Assembly (NCBI GenBank): GCA_903851195.1
Contig: CAINNJ010000008.1
Span: 62,001-126,000, forward strand
Reading direction: 5' to 3'
Length of the DNA stretch: 64,000 nt
DNA from: an uncultured Acidobacteriia bacterium
GTDB lineage: Bacteria; Acidobacteriota; Terriglobia; Bryobacterales; Bryobacteraceae
In this document: positions 1 to 8,087 of the stretch, in pieces
Position numbering within the stretch: the first letter of the stretch is position 1
How the letters are laid out: every line of letters begins with the position of its first letter
Notes under the pieces: generated by a model
Seen by the model: the letters and a program-made list of their open reading frames with translations, nothing else
Told to the model about the DNA's origin: nothing
Database searches by the model: none
Translations under genes and position numbers: made by a program

Positions 1-1
1 G

Positions 2-586
2 GTGGTGCGGGTTCTGAACGACGCCGAGGGTCTGGCGGCCTACGAACTGAACGTGTCGTGTCCGAACACGAAACACGGCGGGCTGGCCTTCGGGGTGGAT
101 GAGAGCGCGCTCGCGGACCTGGTAAGCCGCGTTCGGGCGGTGGCGAAACGGCCGGTCATCGTGAAACTTTCTCCGAACGTGGCGGCTATTGAACCTTTCG
201 CGCGAGTGGCGGAACAAAATGGCGCGGACGCGATTTCGCTGGTCAATACCTTTGTGGCCCTGGCGCTGGATGTGCGGACGAGGAAGCCGCGAATCGGGGC
301 GGGATACGGAGGCCTCTCCGGTCCGGCGATTAAACCGATTGCGCTGCGAATGGTGCAGCAGGCGGCGCGGGTGGTGAAAGTGCCGGTGATCGGGATTGGG
401 GGGATCGCGAGCGGGGAAGATGCGGCGGAGTTTCTGATGGCGGGCGCGTCGCTGGTCGAAGTAGGAACCGCTACATTTTGGGACCCTGCGGCACCATTGA
501 GAATCGCGCGGGAGCTCGGTAAACTCCTGTCCGAACTGGGAATAGGTCGCGCGTCGGCCATACGGGGTACGGCTGAAATGCCGTAA
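2..586 (+). CDS. pyrD: Dihydroorotate dehydrogenase, C-terminal part (5' end outside window)
   Basis: Oxidises dihydroorotate to orotate in pyrimidine biosynthesis. The visible 194 residues carry the class 1 motif NVSCPNTKHGG, whose Cys is the catalytic base of the soluble class 1 enzymes. They also carry the FMN and phosphate-binding segments VKLSPNV, SLVNTF, GGLSGPAIKP and GIGGIASGEDAAEF. The reading frame is open to the left edge, so the GTG at 2 is only an internal codon and the true start lies upstream. The motifs point to class 1B, which normally pairs with the electron-transfer subunit PyrK, but no pyrK is visible here. The family call is firm; the 1B subclass is inferred. Confidence 0.93.
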   Translation: MVRVLNDAEGLAAYELNVSCPNTKHGGLAFGVDESALADLVSRVRAVAKRPVIVKLSPNVAAIEPFARVAEQNGADAISLVNTFVALALDVRTRKPRIGAGYGGLSGPAIKPIALRMVQQAARVVKVPVIGIGGIASGEDAAEFLMAGASLVEVGTATFWDPAAPLRIARELGKLLSELGIGRASAIRGTAEMP

Positions 587-595
587 ACCCGCCGT

Positions 596-865
596 TTACT
601 GGATGAGCTGGACGCGTCCGTTATCGTTCGAAACCAGACCGTCGAAAATCGCGAGAACCTGTTTCCGATATTGATAAACGCGGTCCAGATCGGCGCGGAA
701 CGCGCCCTGGAAGTCCTTCGCTCTCACCCATTTATCGATAATGGGGCGGGGGACGTCGATATCCTGCCGGAGCGCGTCGAGCGAGTGCCCGCGCAGGAAG
801 AGTCCGTAGAAGAATGCCGCTTCGCGTTGCGGCGCTAAAGGATCTGAATCGTCTCTTGGTGTCAT
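596..865 (-). CDS. Small hypothetical protein, possibly helix-turn-helix-like
   Basis: An 89-residue soluble protein, tail to tail with pyrD. I do not recognise a named family. The central stretch (EAAFFYGLFLRGHSLDALRQ, then a segment ending IIDKWVRAKDF) reads like a compact helical DNA- or protein-binding unit, similar in flavour to phage terminase small-subunit or transposase HTH segments. This is resemblance only. I chose the ATG at 865, which has GAGGG about 11 nt upstream. A TTG at 886 would add seven residues. It is charged, has no signal peptide, and its composition is like that of its neighbours. Confidence 0.6.
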   Translation of the reverse strand: MTPRDDSDPLAPQREAAFFYGLFLRGHSLDALRQDIDVPRPIIDKWVRAKDFQGAFRADLDRVYQYRKQVLAIFDGLVSNDNGRVQLIQ

Positions 866-971
866 AGCGCTGACGCCCTCAAGCAAAAGGCCATTTTAAG
901 CATGGTTTGGGCAGGGGAGCAAGTGCAAAAGCAACAAGAGTTATGATGCCGGAGGAGCCTCTTTCGATACA

Positions 972-1340
972 ATGCCACCTGTTTTGATTTCAAACCCCAC
1001 GCGAATTCAGGCTGCGGGAACAAAGCCGAAGCTGATCGACGAGTATGTGGGACGCGTGAACTCGTCCACCGGCGGGGTGAGCGTGGCGCATATGCGGAGC
1101 CCCGGAGGCTGGATCGAGCCGGGGCAGACGCCGGATTTCGATGAATATACCGTGGTGCTGAAAGGGCTGTTGCGGGTGGAGCACGCGGAGGGAAGTGTCG
1201 ACGTGCGGGCGGGCCAGGCGGTGATCACTTATCGCGGCGACTGGGTCCGGTACAGCACGCCGGAGGACGAGGGTGCCGAGTATGTCGCGATCTGTCTGCC
1301 CGCGTTTTCGCTCGACGGCGCGCACCGGGACGCGGAATAG
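972..1340 (+). CDS. Cupin domain protein
   Basis: A 122-residue single-domain cupin (small beta-barrel). The core shows the typical pattern: MRSPGGWIEPGQTPDFDEYT, then VLKGLLRVEHAEGSVDVRAGQ and a closing YVAICLPAF strand. The usual metal-binding HxH of motif 1 is not obvious, with Asp/Glu (DFDEY) in its place, so it may bind metal weakly or act as a sensor rather than an enzyme. A GGAGGAG lies 14 nt before the ATG, and a TACAAT hexamer overlaps the ATG itself. It stands alone, with no operon partner. The substrate is unknown. Confidence 0.75.
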   Translation: MPPVLISNPTRIQAAGTKPKLIDEYVGRVNSSTGGVSVAHMRSPGGWIEPGQTPDFDEYTVVLKGLLRVEHAEGSVDVRAGQAVITYRGDWVRYSTPEDEGAEYVAICLPAFSLDGAHRDAE

Positions 1341-1385
1341 AAGCATCTTTCCGCGGCCCCGCGGCATCAAACCGTTAGCTTCAGG

Positions 1386-1427
1386 GGCCGGTTACAAACT
1401 GTCACAATTCCGCCTTTGTAATCGGCC
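1386..1427. repeat. Inverted repeat upstream of the radical SAM gene
   Basis: Two 13-nt arms (1386-1398 and 1415-1427) are complementary at 12 of 13 positions and are separated by 16 nt. They lie 42 nt before the radical SAM start codon. There is no T-run after the right arm, so an operator or mRNA hairpin is as likely as a terminator for the cupin gene. Confidence 0.4.
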
Positions 1428-1469
1428 GAACTTCTTCCGGGATGTGTTTTAATAACTCTTGCGCCTTTT

Positions 1470-2504
1470 ATGCCGACACTCAAAACCAGCTTAAGGAGAA
1501 ATCTGGTTGCCGCGAATCGCCGCGTGCGCGAGTATCGCATGCTGGCGGACGGCATTCGCTCGACCGACCATCCCGTTCTCGCTCACATCATTCCGACCCG
1601 GCGCTGTAACCTTTCCTGCACCTACTGCAACGAATACGACGACTTTTCGAAGCCGGTCCCGACCGAAGAAATGCTTCGCCGGATCGATCATCTGGGCCGT
1701 TTGCGGACAAGCATCATCTCGTTCAGCGGCGGCGAACCGCTGCTGCATCCGGATCTCGACGATCTGATCCGCCGCATCCGGAGCCACGGGGCTCTGGCGG
1801 GCATGATCACCAACGGGTACCTGCTCAATGAAAAGCGCATCCAGCGGCTGAACGAGGCCGGTCTGGATCACATGCAGATTTCCATCGACAACGTGAAGCC
1901 GGACGACGTTTCGAAAAAAAGTCTGAAAACGCTGGATGTGCGGTTGCAGATGCTGGCGGAACACGCGGATTTCCACGTGAATATCAATTCCGTGGTGGGC
2001 GGCGGCATTCACGATCCGCACGACGCGATTGCGGTGGCGAAGCGCGCGGTGGAACTCGGGTTTACCTCGACGGTGGGAATTATTCACGACGGGGACGGGC
2101 AGTTGCAGCCGCTCTCCGAAGCCGAGCAGCAGATTTTCCTGCAGGTTCGGGACATGGGCAAGAAGAACTATGCCCGTCTCAACTACTTTCAGGACAACAT
2201 CGCGCACGGCGTGGAAAATAAGTGGAAATGCCGGGCGGGCGCGCGGTATCTGTACGTGTGCGAAGAGGGTCTGGTGCACTACTGTTCGCAGCAGCGCGGC
2301 TATCCGGCAAAGCCGATCGCGGACTACACGGTGGCGGATATTAAACGCGAGTTCCTGACGGAAAAAGGGTGCGCGCCCCGGTGTACAGTCGCCTGCGTCC
2401 ACTACACGTCGTACATGGACTTCTGGCGGGCTCCGCAGACTCTCCAGGCGCCTCCGGCCGCTCAGCAGAAAAGCAGCGATCTGGTGCAGTTGCAGATTCG
2501 ATAA
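1470..2504 (+). CDS. Radical SAM protein with SPASM-like C-terminus
   Basis: A 344-residue radical SAM enzyme. The cluster motif RRCNLSCTYC puts Cys46, Cys50 and Cys53 in the canonical CxxxCxxC spacing for the [4Fe-4S]/SAM site. It is followed by the SFSGGEPLLHPDL glycine-rich motif. The C-terminal third is Cys-rich (CRAGARYLYVCEE, YCSQQ, CAPRCTVACVHY), which suggests a SPASM-type auxiliary cluster region. Such enzymes modify peptides or small molecules. No peptide precursor gene is seen next to it, so the substrate is unknown. A TAATAA hexamer lies about 20 nt before the ATG. It appears monocistronic. Confidence 0.88.
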   Translation: MPTLKTSLRRNLVAANRRVREYRMLADGIRSTDHPVLAHIIPTRRCNLSCTYCNEYDDFSKPVPTEEMLRRIDHLGRLRTSIISFSGGEPLLHPDLDDLIRRIRSHGALAGMITNGYLLNEKRIQRLNEAGLDHMQISIDNVKPDDVSKKSLKTLDVRLQMLAEHADFHVNINSVVGGGIHDPHDAIAVAKRAVELGFTSTVGIIHDGDGQLQPLSEAEQQIFLQVRDMGKKNYARLNYFQDNIAHGVENKWKCRAGARYLYVCEEGLVHYCSQQRGYPAKPIADYTVADIKREFLTEKGCAPRCTVACVHYTSYMDFWRAPQTLQAPPAAQQKSSDLVQLQIR

Positions 2505-2521
2505 TTTTTTCTGTTTTCCCC

Positions 2522-2546
2522 TTGACTCTGACGCTACGTGAGAGTC
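2522..2546 (+). promoter_or_regulatory. MerR-type operator/promoter
   Basis: TTGACT (2522-2527) overlaps a 23-nt imperfect palindrome (2524-2546) with outer arms GACTCT/AGAGTC and inner ACG/CGT; 18 of 23 positions are symmetric. This matches the dyad that MerR-family activators bind inside a stretched promoter spacer. It lies 20 nt before the MerR/TipAS start codon, so autoregulation is likely. Confidence 0.7.
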
Positions 2547-2565
2547 GATCCTTTTTATACAAGAG

Positions 2566-3315
2566 ATGTATCAGGCACGCGAATTCGCGGTTCTGGCGGG
2601 CGTGACGGTGCGGACGCTGCACCATTACGACCGCGTGGGGCTGTTGAAGCCCTCGCGCCGCAGCGGCGCGGGTTACCGGCTTTACGAAGACCGGGATCTG
2701 GAGCGCCTGGAGCAGATTGTGGCTCTGCAGTTTCGGGGGCTGGAACTCCGGCAGATCAAAGAACTGCTGGAGGGCAACCCTTTGCGGCTGGCGGAAGCGC
2801 TGCGTCTGCAGCGGCGGCTGCTCGAAGAGAAAAAGCGGATGCTGGAGCGGGCGATGTCGGCCATCGATGAAGCGGAAGCCGAGATCGCGCGTGGCGAAGG
2901 CCGGGAAATCTCTTGTGCCTTGCGAAAAATCATCGGAGCAAACGCCATGGAAAACAACCACGACTGGATGGAGAAGTATCACACGGAAGAGTCGCGGGCC
3001 AAGGTGGAGGCGCGCAAACATCTGTGGTCGCCGGAACTGCAGGAGCGCGTCAGCCGCCAGTGGAGCGAACTGATCGCGGAGGTGGAGGGCGCGCTCGGGG
3101 AGGATCCGGCGAGCGATAAGGCGCAGGCCCTGGCAGCGCGCTGGAAAGCGCTGGTGGAGGAGTTCACGGGCGGGGACCGCGACGTTACGGCGTCGGTGGG
3201 GCGGATGTGGCAGGACCGCGCCAACTGGCCCAAACAGATGGACCAGAAGGCGCCGGTGATCAATCCCGCGGTGTGGAGCTTTATCAGCCGGGCGCAGGCT
3301 GCGCGGAAGGCCTGA
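2566..3315 (+). CDS. MerR family transcriptional regulator with TipAS effector domain
   Basis: A 249-residue regulator. Residues 1-70 are a MerR winged helix (REFAVLAGVTVRTLHHYDRV, then LLKPSRRSGAGYRLYEDRDL). A dimerisation helix follows to about residue 125. The C-terminal part from about residue 128 (ENNHDWMEKYHTEES onward) looks like the TipAS antibiotic-recognition domain, which senses thiopeptides or other amphiphilic ligands. An in-frame ATG at 2947 (residue 128) has GGAG at 2935-2938 with an 8-nt spacer, so a separate effector-domain isoform could be made. A palindromic operator sits just upstream. No obvious target gene is adjacent; the next gene is convergent. Confidence 0.85.
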   Translation: MYQAREFAVLAGVTVRTLHHYDRVGLLKPSRRSGAGYRLYEDRDLERLEQIVALQFRGLELRQIKELLEGNPLRLAEALRLQRRLLEEKKRMLERAMSAIDEAEAEIARGEGREISCALRKIIGANAMENNHDWMEKYHTEESRAKVEARKHLWSPELQERVSRQWSELIAEVEGALGEDPASDKAQALAARWKALVEEFTGGDRDVTASVGRMWQDRANWPKQMDQKAPVINPAVWSFISRAQAARKA

Positions 3316-3729
3316 TTACTGCAGTTTGGTGGACTGACGCGCCACCAGTTGCCACCCCTGCGCGGACTTGATCCAGACCATCAGGATGTCGAGATGGTTC
3401 ACCGTGCCATCGGCGCTGGTGAGGTTGCCTTTCATCTTGACGACGGCGGTTTTGCCATAGATGCGCGGGGAGAGTTCCAGAATCTCGACCGCTTTGGTGA
3501 GGCTGCCGGGTTTGGTGGAGGCGGCGATGGCTTCCGCTTTGGTTTCCGTTTTGCCGCTGGAATGCGTGTAGGTCAGGTCGGCGTGATAGAGCTTGTCGAG
3601 CGCGGCGGCGTCGCCGTTGAGCACGGCACTCTTCCAGGAATCCACCACGGAGGTGATCTCTTTGTTGCCGGAGGAATCGGCGGCAAAGACCGGAACCAAA
3701 AACAACAGCAGCGCGAAGGCGGTTTTCAT
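3316..3729 (-). CDS. Secreted SnoaL/DUF4440-like protein
   Basis: A 137-residue protein with an N-terminal signal peptide (TAFALLLFLVPVFA). An NTF2/SnoaL-like cone domain follows, recognisable from VVDSWKSAVLNGDAAALDKL, the YTHSSG turn and the terminal strands MVWIKSAQGWQLVARQ. Proteins of this kind are small periplasmic ligand-binding or enzymatic domains of unknown substrate. A TAAACT -10-like hexamer lies 7 nt before the ATG, which suggests a leaderless mRNA. It is tail to tail with the MerR gene, with no gap. Confidence 0.75.
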   Translation of the reverse strand: MKTAFALLLFLVPVFAADSSGNKEITSVVDSWKSAVLNGDAAALDKLYHADLTYTHSSGKTETKAEAIAASTKPGSLTKAVEILELSPRIYGKTAVVKMKGNLTSADGTVNHLDILMVWIKSAQGWQLVARQSTKLQ

Positions 3730-3759
3730 GCAGGATAGTTTATATCCAAACCGCTTTGG

Positions 3760-5895
3760 TCAGGCGTCGAGCTTCAGCGGCAGGGAGCGCAGGCGCTTGC
3801 CTGTAGCGTCGAAGATCGCGTTGGCGACGGCCGGGGCGACGGCGACGATGGGGGTCTCCCCTGCCCCGGCTGATGGCAGGTCTTTGCGATCGACCAGCAC
3901 GATGTCGATTTCGGGCAGGTCGCTGAAGCGGGGCACGCGGTATTTCGAGAGCCGCGGGTTGAGGATGCGGCCGTTTTCGAACTCGACGGCCTCGAAGAGC
4001 GCGCCGCCAATGCCCATGATGGTCCCGCCGGCGATCTGATTTTTGAGCTGATCGGGATTGACGATGGCGCCACACTCGAAGGACTGCACGATCCGGTCGA
4101 TGCGCACTTTGCCGTTGAGCACGGTGAGTTCGATGCAGGCCGAGACGTAGCCGCCTTTGTCGAAACCGGCCATCATGCCGAAGCCCTGGCCGCGGCGGGA
4201 TTTGGCTCGTCCCCAGCGGAAGCGCTCGGTGGCGGCTTCGATGACGGCGCGCAGACGGGGGTCGGCGGCGTTCTTCAGGCGGAAGGCAGCGGGTTCCATG
4301 CCGGCGGCGCGGGCCAGTTCGTCCATGTGGGACTCGCGGGCGAAGTGGTTGGCGCTGGCGGCGAGACCGCGGTAGGAGCCCTGGCGAAGCGGTGAGTCGG
4401 TGGCGTGGAACTCCGCAATCTGGTTGGGGATGTTGTAGGGGCTTCGGATGGCCGCGTTGCCGGAGTTGTAGTTGTGGAACTGCCAGGAGGTTATGGCGCC
4501 GTCTTTGCGGGCGGAACCTCGGACGTCGATGACGCCGGCCGGGCGGAAGTAGGCCCAGGTGAATTCATCCTCGCGGGTCCACTGGAGTTTGACGGGTTTG
4601 CCGGCGGCTTTCGCGAGGCGGGCGGCTTCCACGGCGCACTCGCCGGTGTGCTTGCCGCCGTAGCCGGAGCCGGTGGGGGGAACGATGACGCGGATCTTGT
4701 CTTCGGGAAGACCGAAGGCTTGGGCGAGTTCGGTGCGGACGCCGAAGGGGCGTTGCGTGCCGGTCCAGACCGTGAGGTGGTCGCCTTCCCAGTTCGCGAC
4801 GGCGGCGCGGGGTTCAAGCGGGGTGTGCGCGATATAGGGGACCTGGTAGGTGGCTTCTACGTGGACGTCGCCACTGGGATCGGGCTGCCAGTCGGCGGCT
4901 TTGGCGGCGCGGGATTTCAGGTGGGCGAAGAGTTCGCGGGAGTTGGTCTGGGCAGGAGCTTTCCAGTCGGCTTTAACGGCGGCGGCCGCCTGGTCGAGCT
5001 TGGCAGAGTCGTCACAGGCGACACCGACGAAGTTGCCGTCGTGGACGGTGAGGACGCCGGGCAACTGGTCGGCCTGCTTTGTCTCGAGAGAGGCCAGGGT
5101 CGCATTGAAGGCGGCGGGGCGAACAACGCGGCCATACAACATGCCGGGCAGTTTCAGATCCGACGTGTAACGCTCTTTGCCGGTGACGATGGAGCGGGCG
5201 TTGACCTTGTGGAGGTCATGGCCGGCGATCTTCCATTCGGTGGCGGGTGTGACCTGGGCGTCGGCGGTGATGGTTCGGGTGAGCTTCCGGCCTTTGGTAA
5301 GTTCGCCGAAGGTGAGCGATTTGCCGGTCGCGGGGTTGACGATTTGGCCGTCGGCGAGGGTCAGGGTGGCGCGGCCAGCCTGGAATTGTTGGGCAGCGAG
5401 ATCGAGCAGCATTTCCCGCGCGGCGGCGGCAACTTTATGTAACTGCGGCGCCATGATCGGCGTGGTCATGCTGCCGACGGTGCCGATATCGAACGGAGTC
5501 AGCATGGTGTCGCCCATGACGAGTTCGATGCGGCCGGGGCTGGTGCGAAGTTCTTCGGCGACGGCTTGGGCGAGCGAGGTCCGGATGTTCTGGCCCATCT
5601 CGACCTTGCCGGTGTAGACGGTGATGAGGCCGGATTCGGCGATGTGCAGCCAGGCGCCGATGTCCTGCGGCGTGGCCTGCCCGCCCGGTCCGCCGCGACG
5701 CGCGCCGCCGCCCGATTCCTGCGCCTCGGCGGGAGATTGCAGGGCGAGAAGGACGACGAGACCGCCGCCGAGCAGCTTCAGGAAGTCGCGGCGATCCGGG
5801 ACGAAGCTGTAGGCGGGGCGTTCGCGGAGTTCGTAGCGGTCCACTTCGAAGCCGGGGATGGTGGGGTCGGGAAGGGTCAAGTCGAAATCAGGCAT
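3760..5895 (-). CDS. Xanthine dehydrogenase-family molybdopterin-binding subunit (IorB/CoxL-like), exported
   Basis: A 711-residue large subunit of a molybdenum hydroxylase. A twin-arginine-like signal (RRDFLKLLGGGLVVLLAL, about residues 36-53) predicts export of the folded enzyme. The aldehyde oxidase/xanthine dehydrogenase fold is supported by GTQRPFGVRTELAQAFGLP, VPPTGSGYGGKHTGECAVEA, LRQGSYRGLAASANHFARES and the C-terminal GAGETPIVAVAPAVANAIFD with its conserved Glu. The upstream [2Fe-2S] gene overlaps it by 8 nt. Isoquinoline 1-oxidoreductase-type enzymes consist of just these two subunits and pass electrons to a cytochrome, whereas cytosolic xanthine dehydrogenases also need an FAD subunit, which is absent here. 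The substrate is unknown. Confidence 0.9.
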   Translation of the reverse strand: MPDFDLTLPDPTIPGFEVDRYELRERPAYSFVPDRRDFLKLLGGGLVVLLALQSPAEAQESGGGARRGGPGGQATPQDIGAWLHIAESGLITVYTGKVEMGQNIRTSLAQAVAEELRTSPGRIELVMGDTMLTPFDIGTVGSMTTPIMAPQLHKVAAAAREMLLDLAAQQFQAGRATLTLADGQIVNPATGKSLTFGELTKGRKLTRTITADAQVTPATEWKIAGHDLHKVNARSIVTGKERYTSDLKLPGMLYGRVVRPAAFNATLASLETKQADQLPGVLTVHDGNFVGVACDDSAKLDQAAAAVKADWKAPAQTNSRELFAHLKSRAAKAADWQPDPSGDVHVEATYQVPYIAHTPLEPRAAVANWEGDHLTVWTGTQRPFGVRTELAQAFGLPEDKIRVIVPPTGSGYGGKHTGECAVEAARLAKAAGKPVKLQWTREDEFTWAYFRPAGVIDVRGSARKDGAITSWQFHNYNSGNAAIRSPYNIPNQIAEFHATDSPLRQGSYRGLAASANHFARESHMDELARAAGMEPAAFRLKNAADPRLRAVIEAATERFRWGRAKSRRGQGFGMMAGFDKGGYVSACIELTVLNGKVRIDRIVQSFECGAIVNPDQLKNQIAGGTIMGIGGALFEAVEFENGRILNPRLSKYRVPRFSDLPEIDIVLVDRKDLPSAGAGETPIVAVAPAVANAIFDATGKRLRSLPLKLDA

Positions 5896-6355
5896 GCCGG
5901 CCTCCGTTATTCTGAGCGGCCATCCGAACGGCCTGGACGATGCGCGGGTAGGTGCCGCAACGGCAGAGATTGCCCTGCAGTCCGGAGCGGATTTCCGGTT
6001 CGGCGGGATTGGGGTTCTTCTTCAGCAATCCGACGGAACTCATGATCATGCCGGCCGTGCAGTAACCGCACTGCAGGGCGTCGGCATCCAGGAACGCCTG
6101 CTGCACCGGATGAAGCTGGCCGTTGCTTTCGAGGCCCTCAATGGTGGTGATCTGTTTGCCCTCGGCGGCTTTGGCGGGAGTGAGACAGGAGCGCACGGGA
6201 GCGCCGTCGAGAAGCACGGTGCAGGCGCCACACTGGCCTTCGCCGCAGCCGTATTTCGTGCCGGTGAGATCGAGTTCGTCCCGCAGGACGGCGAGCAGGG
6301 GCCGGGCGGGGCCATTTCGAATACTGTGGCGAACGCCGTTTACGACGAGGTCCAT
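5888..6355 (-). CDS. [2Fe-2S]-binding small subunit of molybdenum hydroxylase (IorA-like)
   Basis: A 155-residue electron-transfer subunit. The N-terminal plant-type ferredoxin cluster is formed by [16 protein letters not shown] and a later Cys (PVRSCLTP). The C-terminal helical domain binds the second cluster through [11 protein letters not shown] and [10 protein letters not shown]. It has no signal peptide, so it would be carried out with the Tat-bearing large subunit, whose start overlaps its stop by 8 nt. Family, length and gene order fit the two-subunit isoquinoline oxidoreductase/aldehyde dehydrogenase type. Confidence 0.92.
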   Translation of the reverse strand: MDLVVNGVRHSIRNGPARPLLAVLRDELDLTGTKYGCGEGQCGACTVLLDGAPVRSCLTPAKAAEGKQITTIEGLESNGQLHPVQQAFLDADALQCGYCTAGMIMSSVGLLKKNPNPAEPEIRSGLQGNLCRCGTYPRIVQAVRMAAQNNGGRHA

Positions 6356-6392
6356 GCGTAGAATCTTATCGCGGATTGGTTATGATGAGCGC

Positions 6393-6551
6393 GTGCCCTG
6401 GATTGCGGTGATGGTCTGCGCCATGCCGTTCGCGATTGCCGCGCTGTTTTTGTGCTTATCGAAGTACGGCGATGCGTATTTCCTGACGGACGAGCGCTAC
6501 CAGCTGAACAATCCCGACGATCCGCGGATTACACGCCTGCGCCTGAAGTGA
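6393..6551 (+). CDS. 52-residue single-pass membrane protein (hypothetical)
   Basis: A GTG-initiated 52-codon frame encoding one hydrophobic helix (AVMVCAMPFAIAALFLCL) and a polar tail. A TATGAT hexamer sits 6 nt before the GTG, a leaderless-promoter arrangement. An ATG at 6411 is an alternative start. Its 3' end overlaps the convergent HExxH gene by 23 nt. I do not recognise it. The coherent TM segment and the promoter are the only support. Confidence 0.45.
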   Translation: MPWIAVMVCAMPFAIAALFLCLSKYGDAYFLTDERYQLNNPDDPRITRLRLK

Positions 6552-7815
6552 GGGGAGCGGCGAAACCTTCCTCGCTGAAAACCTTCGTGCCTTTGAGTGT
6601 CACCGAAAAATAGCCGTCCTCGCATTTGCCGGAGAACTGCGTGGCGTCCTGCGAAGTGACTTCGAGCTGCTTCCATTTGCCGCGGAGGACGCGTTGGTAG
6701 GCGTTGAAGTAAAGCCCGGCGGCGGCGGCGTCTTCCCATTCGGAAACGTAGAGCAGCATCTGGCGGCGATCGCGCTTGTTTTCGTCGATCCGATAGGAAG
6801 CCCCTCGAAGCCTGGGAGCCAGGGATTCGGCGGAACCGGAATCGAGGTACTGTTCGAGCAGGATGCGCTGGTCGAGTTCACCCACCGAGCCGGTGACGAA
6901 CGCTTTGGCGTGCCGAATGGGTTTCGGGAGTTCCGGTGTAGTGGAAGCGACCTTCGCGAAGTAGCGATCCGGGTGGATCACCTGCGCGGTGGAGGCCGGG
7001 GGCTGGTCGAAGACGCGGGCGAAGGCGGCGCTGCCTTCTTTCAGGAAGATGGCCTGCTGGAAGCGTTCGCCGTCTTCGTAAGGAAACATGAGAGTCCGGC
7101 GGATGTAGAGCGGGGCTTTGCTGAAGACGGGCCAGGCGTTGTCGTCGCCCGTGTCGGGCTGATCTTTTAAGTATTCGGCCGCGGTCGCCGGGTCCTTCAG
7201 GGTTTTGCCGGACTGGCGGACAGCGTATTCGATCATCAGCCAGGACGCCTGACCTTCGACGACGGATTCACGGGCGAGAGACTGCTCGCTGTCGTCACTG
7301 CCCCCGCCGCTGCCGAGAAATTTCTGAATGGGGAAATTCTGATCGGCGAGAGCGTGCGCGAGTTCGTGGACAAGGGCGGTTTCGCGCATATTCTGCGTCG
7401 CCCAGTCGGAAATAAAAAGCTTTTTGCGATGGAAATCGTAAAAAGCCGCGGCCTGCTCGGTGAGCAGTTCGATGGTGGTTTTCTGCAGGTCGAAATCGGG
7501 CGGGACGAAACCGAATTTCTTGAGGGTGGTTTCTTCGGCGCGAAGTTCTTCCGGCTTGACGGAGTGGCGGATCTGGTCTTTGAGGAACTTGTTGACTTCG
7601 TCGCGGGTGACCAGCTGGAACGGGAGCTGTTTGCGGATCTGGAAGCCGGTGATGGCGGAGAGACTCTGCATCACGGCGTCGATCTCGGACGCGGTGGGAA
7701 GATTCGCATTTTCCTTGGCGCCCTGGGCGGAGGCGGCCACAGTCAAAAGCAGACAGGCGGAGAGCAGGCGGCGCGCTCCGTCACCGGCCTGAAAACAAAA
7801 CCCCTTGAGACACAT
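6529..7815 (-). CDS. Secreted putative zinc metalloprotease-like protein (HExxH)
   Basis: A 428-residue protein with a signal peptide (RRLLSACLLLTVAASAQG). The motif ALVHELAHALADQNF has the HExxH zinc-binding pattern, and a later ARESVVEGQASWLMIEY could supply the third ligand Glu, as in gluzincins. The rest is alpha/beta sequence I cannot assign. Loss or decay of catalysis cannot be excluded, since many such acidobacterial proteins are only known as hypotheticals. The ATG at 7815 is the only good start before the signal peptide. Confidence 0.7.
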   Translation of the reverse strand: MCLKGFCFQAGDGARRLLSACLLLTVAASAQGAKENANLPTASEIDAVMQSLSAITGFQIRKQLPFQLVTRDEVNKFLKDQIRHSVKPEELRAEETTLKKFGFVPPDFDLQKTTIELLTEQAAAFYDFHRKKLFISDWATQNMRETALVHELAHALADQNFPIQKFLGSGGGSDDSEQSLARESVVEGQASWLMIEYAVRQSGKTLKDPATAAEYLKDQPDTGDDNAWPVFSKAPLYIRRTLMFPYEDGERFQQAIFLKEGSAAFARVFDQPPASTAQVIHPDRYFAKVASTTPELPKPIRHAKAFVTGSVGELDQRILLEQYLDSGSAESLAPRLRGASYRIDENKRDRRQMLLYVSEWEDAAAAGLYFNAYQRVLRGKWKQLEVTSQDATQFSGKCEDGYFSVTLKGTKVFSEEGFAAPLTSGAGV

Positions 7816-7888
7816 CTCTCTTTAGTGTCATCCAGAAGTGCCCGCGCTACAATGAAGTTTCAAACTAAACCTGAACGGAGTCACACCA

Positions 7889-8023
7889 TTGGCATCAGAA
7901 GAAAAGCTTTATAAGGCCGAGTACATCGGCAGCGGCACTTTCATCATCAGCAAGCCGAAGCGCAAGAAGACGAAGATGCGCCAGACGCGTCTGAAGAACC
8001 TGAAGCGCGGCTCCCGCAAGTAA
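7889..8023 (+). CDS. 44-residue very basic small protein, TTG start
   Basis: A short frame starting at TTG 7889, with GGAG at 7876-7879 (9-nt spacer), ending at TAA 8021. It begins (M)ASEEKLYKAEYIGSGTF and ends with a Lys/Arg-rich tail (SKPKRKKTKMRQTRLKNLKR, then GSRK). The composition resembles small ribosome-associated or nucleic-acid-binding proteins, but I do not recognise a family. The codon usage is clean (AAG/CGC/CTG-rich). It sits in the otherwise empty gap before the peroxiredoxin gene. Confidence 0.6.
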   Translation: MASEEKLYKAEYIGSGTFIISKPKRKKTKMRQTRLKNLKRGSRK

Positions 8024-8087
8024 TCGCCGTAAAAAAAGTTGGCGCCCGCCGGATGAATCGGGCGATGGCGGGCATTGAAGCTGGTGT

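Noticed and set aside
4405-5442. 345-codon Gly/Val-rich plus-strand frame opposite the molybdenum subunit
   Set aside because: A complement of a well-supported gene; the composition is typical of an antisense shadow.
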